From Luedemannella flava (GTDB lineage Bacteria; Actinomycetota; Actinomycetes; Mycobacteriales; Micromonosporaceae), in contig NZ_BAAALT010000067.1 of the NCBI RefSeq assembly GCF_039528515.1, positions 1 to 64,000 of the forward strand: a stretch of DNA of 64,000 nt. The letters are read 5' to 3'. A program made the position numbers and the translations under genes. Of the stretch, positions 59,373-64,000 are shown piece by piece; position 1 is the first letter of the stretch; each line of letters opens with the position of its first letter. Below the pieces are notes generated by a model that saw only the letters and a program-made list of their open reading frames with translations, ran no database searches and was not told the origin of the DNA.

Positions 59373-60227
59373 TCAGGGCGTGCGGGGGCGGGGACGGGGC
59401 TGGCACTTCGGGCAGGAGTACGACGAACGGTTCATGAACGCCTCGCGGCGGATCGGGACGCCGCAGCGTCGGCACGGCTCCCCCTCGCGGCCGTAGACGT
59501 TGAGCGACCGTTCGAAGTACCCGCTCTCGCCGTTGACGTTGACGTACAGGGCGTCGAAGCTCGTCCCGCCGACCTTGAGCGCCTCGCTCATCACATCCGT
59601 GACATGCCCGAGCAGCCGGGCCGCCGCCGGTCGGGTCAGCGCGTCGGTGGGCCGCGCGCCGTGCAGGCCGGCCCGCCACAGGGCCTCGTCGGCGTAGATG
59701 TTGCCCACCCCGGAGATCATCGACTGGTCCAGCAGCGCGCGCTTGACCTCGGTGCGGCGCCGGCGCATCGACGCGACCACGGACGCCGCGTCGAAGAGCG
59801 GGTCGAACGGGTCGCGGGCGATGTGCGCGATCTCCGCGGGAAGCTCGGCGCCGCCGATGGAGACGGCCAGGCCGCCGAACGTGCGCTGGTCGACGAAGCG
59901 CAGCTGCGGGCCGTCGTCGGCGAAGGCGAACCGGATCCGCAGGTGCGGCCCGTCGGGGGCGTCGGCCGGCAGCAGGAGCATCTGGCCGGACATCCCGAGG
60001 TGCCCGACGATGGCGTCGCCGCTGCTCAGGGGCAGCCACAGGTACTTGCCGCGACGGCGTACCCCGGTAATGGTCTGGTCTTCCAGGACGGCGGCGAAGT
60101 CGGCGTCGCCGGTGACGTGGCGGCGGACGGCCCGGGGGTGCAACACCTCGACCTTCGCGATCGTGCGGCCCGACACCCACCGGTCGAGGCCCTCCCGGAC
60201 CGTTTCGACCTCGGGCAGCTCAGGCAT
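59373..60227 (-). CDS. mutM: Formamidopyrimidine-DNA glycosylase
   Basis: The 284-aa protein starts MPELPEVETVREGLDRWVSG, so the catalytic Pro2 and Glu3 are at the correct positions. It also has the Lys of RRRGKYLWL, the H2TH region (GNIYADEALWRAGLH) and the C-terminal zinc finger (CRRCG..YSCPKC). It removes oxidised purines. ATG 60227 is the family start and overlaps the rnc stop by 8 bp. Confidence 0.97.
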   Translation of the reverse strand: MPELPEVETVREGLDRWVSGRTIAKVEVLHPRAVRRHVTGDADFAAVLEDQTITGVRRRGKYLWLPLSSGDAIVGHLGMSGQMLLLPADAPDGPHLRIRFAFADDGPQLRFVDQRTFGGLAVSIGGAELPAEIAHIARDPFDPLFDAASVVASMRRRRTEVKRALLDQSMISGVGNIYADEALWRAGLHGARPTDALTRPAAARLLGHVTDVMSEALKVGGTSFDALYVNVNGESGYFERSLNVYGREGEPCRRCGVPIRREAFMNRSSYSCPKCQPRPRPRTP

Positions 60228-60978
60228 CGGGCTCACCCTCCACATCGGACGTACTCTCCAGATTGAGCGCGAGCCACGCGGCCTCCGCGGCCCGCTGCTC
60301 CGCTTCTTTCTTTGTACGCCCCTGCGCGCCGCCGTGGCGGGCGCCGGCCACCACGGCCCAGGCGGTGAACGTCTTGGCGTGGTCGGGGCCGGTCTCCTCG
60401 ACGTGGTAGTCGGGCACGCCCAGGCCCCGGGCGGCGGTCAGCTCCTGCAGGCTGGTCTTCCAGTCCAGGCCGGCGCCGAGGCGGCCGGCCTGCGCCATCA
60501 CCGGGCCGAACAGCCGGTGGATCACGACGCTGGCGACGGGCAGGCCGTGCTCCAGGTAGACGGCGCCGAGCAGGGCCTCCAGAGTGTCGGCGAGGATGCT
60601 CTCCTTGTCGCGCCCGCCGGTGGCCTCCTCGCCCTTGCCGAGCAGCAGGTACGGCCCGAGGCCGTAGCTGCTCAGCCCTCGGGCGACCTCGGCGAGCGCG
60701 CGCGAGTTGACGACGCTGGCCCGCAGCTTGGCCAGCCGGCCCTCGGCCAGGTCGGGGTTGTCCTGGTAGAGCGCGGTCGTGACGACGAGGCCCAGCACCG
60801 AGTCGCCGAGGAACTCCAGGCGCTCGTTGGTGGGCAGGCCACCGTTCTCGTACGCGTACGACCGGTGGGTGAGCGCCCGTTGCAGCAGCTCCTCGGAGAT
60901 GCCGACGCCGAGCGCGGCCTCCAGATGCGTGGTGGACGGGCGCACGCGCCGCTCGTCGGGGGCGGAACGGGACTTCAC
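60220..60978 (-). CDS. rnc: Ribonuclease III
   Basis: The 252-aa protein has the RNase III signature NERLEFLGDSVLGL and the acidic DKESILADTLEALLGAVYL segment, then a double-stranded-RNA-binding domain (WKTSLQELTAARGLG... GRTKKEAEQRAAEAAWLAL). GTG 60978 overlaps the plsX stop (GTGA). It processes rRNA and mRNAs. Confidence 0.96.
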   Translation of the reverse strand: MKSRSAPDERRVRPSTTHLEAALGVGISEELLQRALTHRSYAYENGGLPTNERLEFLGDSVLGLVVTTALYQDNPDLAEGRLAKLRASVVNSRALAEVARGLSSYGLGPYLLLGKGEEATGGRDKESILADTLEALLGAVYLEHGLPVASVVIHRLFGPVMAQAGRLGAGLDWKTSLQELTAARGLGVPDYHVEETGPDHAKTFTAWAVVAGARHGGAQGRTKKEAEQRAAEAAWLALNLESTSDVEGEPDA

Positions 60979-61970
60979 CAGGGCACCTCCGCAGGCTTGG
61001 CCGAGCCGCTGACCGCCGCGATCCGGCGCGGCATGTCCGCGCGGACGAGGTGGGCGGCGAGCGCGATGCCCGAGGCGATGTCTCCGCCGTCGGCCGCGCC
61101 GTGACAGACGACGACCGTGCCGGCCACCCCGAGCAGGGCGGCGCCGCGAGGGGCGTCGGAGGAACTGGGCGTACTGGCGTGCCGACCGGCGCCGCCACCC
61201 GCCGCGATGGCGGCTTCGACGCCCTTGAGCAGCACGTTCCCGGTGAAGCCGTCGGTGACGACGACGTCCGCCCGCGCGCCCGAGATGACCTCGTCGCCCT
61301 CGACCAGCCCGACGTAGCGGGACTGGGCCGGCAACGGGTATGTGCGCAGGGTGCGTTCGGTGGCGCGGCGCAGCCGGTCGCCCTTGCCGGGCTCGCTGCC
61401 CACGGAGAGCAGGCCGACGCGGGGCTGGGTGACCTTGAGGATGGCGCGGGCGTAGCCGACGCCGAGGACGGCGTGCTGCACGAGGTCGACCGGGCGGACC
61501 TCCATGCCGGCGCCGACGTCGAGGAGCAGGACCGGGCTGGTCCCGCCGGGCAGCTCGGCCGCGAGCGCCGGGCGCCGGAAGCCCGAGGTGCGGCCGATGC
61601 CGATGACGGCGGCGGTGACCGTGGCGCCGCTCGCGCCCGCGGAGACGAGCCCCTGGGCCCGGCCGGCGGCCACGGCGGAGGCCGCGGCGGCGATGGTGGT
61701 GGCGTGGTCGGCGCCGCGCGCGGCCGCGTCGGCCATGGCGACGAACTGGTCAGCCACGAGAACCTCCACCCGCTCGCGGGTGGAGGTGTCGAGGGCAGCC
61801 GTCACCTCGTCGGCCACCCGGCGGGGGCCGACGAGGAGAAGCTGGAGTTCCGGATCGGCTTGGCAGGCTCGCAGAGCGCCGTCAACCACGACGGCGGGGG
61901 CATCGTCCCCGCCGAGGAGGTCGACGGCGATCCGCGTCCCGGCAGACCGCCCGGGCGCAGGTCGCGTCAC
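60975..61970 (-). CDS. plsX: Phosphate acyltransferase PlsX
   Basis: The 331-aa protein has the PlsX motifs RIAVDLLGGDDAPAVVVDGAL and GLVSAGASGATV, and the later VVTDGFTGNVLLKGVE. It makes acyl-phosphate from acyl-ACP for phospholipid synthesis. GTG 61970; the region upstream belongs to rpmF. The rpmF-plsX-rnc-mutM order is typical of actinobacteria. Confidence 0.95.
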   Translation of the reverse strand: MTRPAPGRSAGTRIAVDLLGGDDAPAVVVDGALRACQADPELQLLLVGPRRVADEVTAALDTSTRERVEVLVADQFVAMADAAARGADHATTIAAAASAVAAGRAQGLVSAGASGATVTAAVIGIGRTSGFRRPALAAELPGGTSPVLLLDVGAGMEVRPVDLVQHAVLGVGYARAILKVTQPRVGLLSVGSEPGKGDRLRRATERTLRTYPLPAQSRYVGLVEGDEVISGARADVVVTDGFTGNVLLKGVEAAIAAGGGAGRHASTPSSSDAPRGAALLGVAGTVVVCHGAADGGDIASGIALAAHLVRADMPRRIAAVSGSAKPAEVPW

Positions 61971-61983
61971 CCGTGTCCCGGGC

Positions 61984-62157
61984 TCAGACCTCGATGACCT
62001 GGCGACCGTTGTACGTGCCGCAGACCGTGCAGACCGCGTGCGGCAGCTTCGGCGAGCGGCACTGCGGGCAGGCGACGGTGGCGACAGGGGTGGTCTTCCA
62101 CTGCGCCCGGCGCGACCGGGTGTTGCTGCGCGACATCTTGCGCTTGGGAACGGCCAC
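61984..62157 (-). CDS. rpmF: 50S ribosomal protein L32
   Basis: A 57-codon gene: MAVPKRKMSRSNTRSRRAQW at the N-terminus, and the zinc-ribbon cysteines CPQC and CTVC, which are conserved in L32 (zinc-binding C+ type). GTG 62157 is followed by the standard L32 start. It lies 13 bp before plsX. Confidence 0.93.
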   Translation of the reverse strand: MAVPKRKMSRSNTRSRRAQWKTTPVATVACPQCRSPKLPHAVCTVCGTYNGRQVIEV

Positions 62158-62187
62158 GGTTCTAACTCCTAGGTCAAGGCCCGCTGG

Positions 62188-62742
62188 TCAGCGGGTCAGG
62201 TCATTCAGTTTGGCCCAACGCGGGTCGACCGCCTGGTGGCTGTGGTCGGCCGGCAGGGTGTCCCAGGGCTCGCCGCACTCGACGCACAGCCCCGGGCAGT
62301 CCTCCCGGCACAGCGGGTTGGCCGGCAGTGCGAGCACCGCCGCGTCCCGCAGGGTCGGCTCCAGGTCGATCAGGTCGCCCTGCATCCGGCCGACCTCGTC
62401 CTCGTCGGTCGTCTCGTCCGTGGTGCTGTGCGCGTACGCGTACAGCTCCGCGATATTGACGTCCAACGTGTCGTTGATCTCGCGCAGGCAGCGGCTGCAC
62501 TCCCCCACCAGCGGCCCCGAGACCTCGCCGGAGACGTACACGCCTTCCGACACCGAGGTCATCTGCAGCCGCAGGGAGAGGTCGGCACCCGCCGGCACTC
62601 CGATCAACTCCAGGCCGAGGTCCTCCGGTGCGGGCACCACCCGGACAACCTCACGCATGGCACCGGCGCTGCGCGGCAGGTCCCGGGTATCGAGGACCAG
62701 CGGCGAGCGCGGGTTGAGGTGGGTCGTCGAGTGTTCACGCAT
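62188..62742 (-). CDS. DUF177 (YceD-like) protein
   Basis: The 184-aa protein has the DUF177 motifs (SGPLVGECSRCLREI, LPANPLCREDCPGLCVECGEPW) with the cysteine pairs of the family. It lies 30 bp before rpmF, the universal DUF177-rpmF order. YceD in other bacteria is associated with 23S rRNA maturation. ATG 62742 with GGAG 8 nt upstream is preferred over the longer start at 62778. Confidence 0.93.
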   Translation of the reverse strand: MREHSTTHLNPRSPLVLDTRDLPRSAGAMREVVRVVPAPEDLGLELIGVPAGADLSLRLQMTSVSEGVYVSGEVSGPLVGECSRCLREINDTLDVNIAELYAYAHSTTDETTDEDEVGRMQGDLIDLEPTLRDAAVLALPANPLCREDCPGLCVECGEPWDTLPADHSHQAVDPRWAKLNDLTR

Positions 62743-62820
62743 CGTAGGCTCCGACCTGAAGAGGCCGACGTAAGACATTACCTGAGCGGCGGCGGCACCG
62801 TCGAACCGGCCCGTACGGCA

Positions 62821-63315
62821 TCAGAACGGCAAGGGCCTTTCATCCTCGTTCGGGGCGAATGTCCCGATCTCGCGTAGGGCGTGCATCTTGTCCCGCCCGC
62901 GCTCGATCGAGGCGAGCGACCGGGTCAGGAACTGCTCGAAGTTGGCCAGGGTCGTGTCGACGTACTCGTCGACCTCCTCGCGCAGCCGCTGCACCTCGGC
63001 GCGGGCCTCACCCATGATCCGGTTGGCCTCGTGCTCCGAGGAGACGACCACCTCGCTGTGCGAGACCAGCCGCGCGTGCTCCGCCTCACCCTCGGAGATG
63101 ATGCGGTCCGCCTCACGCTGACCCGCGTCGAGGATCTTGTCGCGCTCGTCCAGCAGCGCGGCCGCGCGGCGCAGCTCCCCCGGCAGTTCGCTGCGCAGCT
63201 GGTCCAGGAGGCCGATCAGCTCGCCCCGGTCGACCATGCAGTTGCGCGACATCGGTACCTGACGCGCGCCCTCCACGAACGCGATGACCTCGTCGATGCG
63301 GTCGATGGGATCCAC
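62821..63315 (-). CDS. sepIVA: DivIVA-like protein (SepIVA type)
   Basis: The 164-aa protein is predominantly coiled coil (LRSELPGELRRAAALLDERDKIL to EVQRLREEVDEYVDTTLANFEQF) with a conserved N-terminal lead (DPIDRIDEVIAFVEGARQVPMSRNCMVDRGELIGLLDQL) like the mycobacterial septation protein SepIVA. The genomic context (DUF177/rnc cluster) matches that of Rv2927c. GTG 63315 follows GAGGAG. Confidence 0.75.
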   Translation of the reverse strand: MDPIDRIDEVIAFVEGARQVPMSRNCMVDRGELIGLLDQLRSELPGELRRAAALLDERDKILDAGQREADRIISEGEAEHARLVSHSEVVVSSEHEANRIMGEARAEVQRLREEVDEYVDTTLANFEQFLTRSLASIERGRDKMHALREIGTFAPNEDERPLPF

Positions 63316-63438
63316 CGGGCGTCACTCCTCCTGTCCAGGAACTCACCTATTCTGCTGCCGCGCACAGCGCGGCGCCCAGCCGCCACGTCGGTGAGCCTCG
63401 GACAGCCGATCGGCTGGCCTTTGCCAGCGTGACCACCA

Positions 63439-63933
63439 TCACTGGGGTCGTAGTTGCTCCGACAGTCGACGGGCCACCGTGTCCGGCACGTGCGCCGACA
63501 CGTCCCCGCCCCACTTCGCCACGTCCTTGACGAGGCTGGACGAGAGGAACGAGTGCACCGGGTTGGTCGGCATGAACAACGTCTCCACGCCGGCCAGGCC
63601 GATGTTCATCTGCGCCATCTGCAACTCGTAGTCGAAGTCGCTCACCGCGCGCAGACCCTTGACCACGACCATGGCCTCCTGCGCCCGGCAGAAGTCCACG
63701 AGCAGGCCCTGGAACGTCTCGATCCGCACGTTCTCGTAGGGCTTCGTCACCTCGGCCAGCATCTCCAGCCGGTCGGCGACGTCGAAGAGGCCACGCTTGG
63801 ACTGGTTCATCAGCACGGCGACGATGACCTCGTCGAAGATGCGCGCCGTGCGGCTGATGATGTCGAGGTGGCCGTTCGTCACGGGGTCGAACGAGCCCGG
63901 ACAGACCGCCCGCCGCTGCCTGTTGCTGGTCAC
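63439..63933 (-). CDS. coaD: Phosphopantetheine adenylyltransferase
   Basis: The 164-aa protein has the nucleotidyltransferase motif PGSFDPVTNGHLDII (HxGH variant) and ends with the SSS-VKD segment (FLSSSLVKDVAKWGGDV). It makes dephospho-CoA from phosphopantetheine and ATP. GTG 63933 overlaps the rsmD stop (GTGA); an ATG is not available. The next stretch downstream (63316-63438) has no gene. Confidence 0.95.
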   Translation of the reverse strand: MTSNRQRRAVCPGSFDPVTNGHLDIISRTARIFDEVIVAVLMNQSKRGLFDVADRLEMLAEVTKPYENVRIETFQGLLVDFCRAQEAMVVVKGLRAVSDFDYELQMAQMNIGLAGVETLFMPTNPVHSFLSSSLVKDVAKWGGDVSAHVPDTVARRLSEQLRPQ

Positions 63934-64000
63934 GCTGCGCGACCGTACCAGAGCATGGTCTCGCCGTAGCGTCGGCCACGCTCGGCGGAGATCCCGTCCA
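63930..64000 (-). CDS. rsmD: RsmD-type 16S rRNA methyltransferase, C-terminal end (runs off the right edge)
   Basis: The visible 3' end encodes DGISAERGRRYGETMLWYGRAA before the TGA that overlaps the coaD start. The end RRYGET..LWY is that of RsmD-family methyltransferases, and rsmD-coaD is the actinobacterial order. Confidence 0.75.
   Translation of the reverse strand, partial: DGISAERGRRYGETMLWYGRAA

Noticed and set aside
1..64000. tRNA, rRNA, tmRNA, 4.5S RNA or insertion sequences
   Set aside because: Looked for on both strands; no cloverleaf, conserved RNA core or transposase seen by eye. A tRNA search program would be decisive.

Overview
This is about 64 kb of a high-GC actinobacterial chromosome, most likely from the Micromonosporaceae (Actinoplanes, Dactylosporangium or Micromonospora relatives). 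The evidence is the very high GC, the many GTG starts, ATGA/GTGA/TGATG gene overlaps, long Pro/Gly-rich disordered N-termini on membrane proteins, and the conserved order rpsB-tsf-pyrH-frr-cdsA, comM-dprA, rnhB-lepB-lepB-rplS-trmD-rimM-khpA-rpsP, ffh, amtB-glnB-glnD, ftsY, smc, mutM-rnc-plsX-rpmF and coaD-rsmD. An 18-base run of N at 5649-5666 and a single N at 14147 show that this is a draft assembly. I recognised no tRNA, rRNA, CRISPR array, IS element or prophage.

Layout. 1-4898 (minus): translation and lipid genes (cdsA fragment, frr, pyrH, tsf, rpsB) and a membrane protein. 5025-12213: a DUF2332 gene broken by the assembly gap, an NfeD-like/flotillin pair, a LacI regulator and two CNNM/HlyC-type membrane proteins. 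12220-15562: yraN, comM and dprA with a cluster of DnaA-box-like 9-mers. 15645-22953: an M23 peptidase, DUF2469, rnhB, a NUDIX gene, two signal peptidases, rplS, trmD, rimM, khpA and rpsP.

23148-36141 is an accessory zone between rpsP and ffh. It holds an amidohydrolase, a small P-loop kinase with a leader ORF, two DUF402 paralogues around an antisense helical-repeat gene, and an RHS-repeat polymorphic toxin. The toxin has a HINT domain and a C-terminal deaminase. Its 3' end is followed 3 nt later by a HEAT-repeat gene that is the likely immunity gene. The toxin tip and the genes downstream of it are clearly lower in GC than the chromosome. The toxin gene lacks its N-terminal part: a signal-peptide start is joined to it out of frame.

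36142-49000: ffh, a non-coding array of 42-bp-phased palindromes, the nitrogen operon amtB-glnB-glnD behind a recognisable GlnR box, an LprG-like lipoprotein overlapping a P55-like MFS transporter, a DUF305/DUF6153 pair, a kinase-like phosphotransferase and ftsY. 49111-58987: a DinB-like protein, a large GT39 glycosyltransferase, an ECF41/SigJ sigma factor, a HAD phosphatase, smc, a 63-aa coiled-coil protein and a spherulation-4-like protein. 59124-59355 is a second, more diverged copy of the 42-bp-phased array. 59373-64000: mutM, rnc, plsX, rpmF, DUF177, a SepIVA-like protein, coaD and the 3' end of rsmD.

The most unusual structures are the two phased palindrome arrays, which show compensatory changes and keep about 42-bp spacing even where spacer sequence differs. 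Next are the RHS deaminase toxin with its TTG-started HEAT-repeat partner, and the DnaA-box cluster around yraN.
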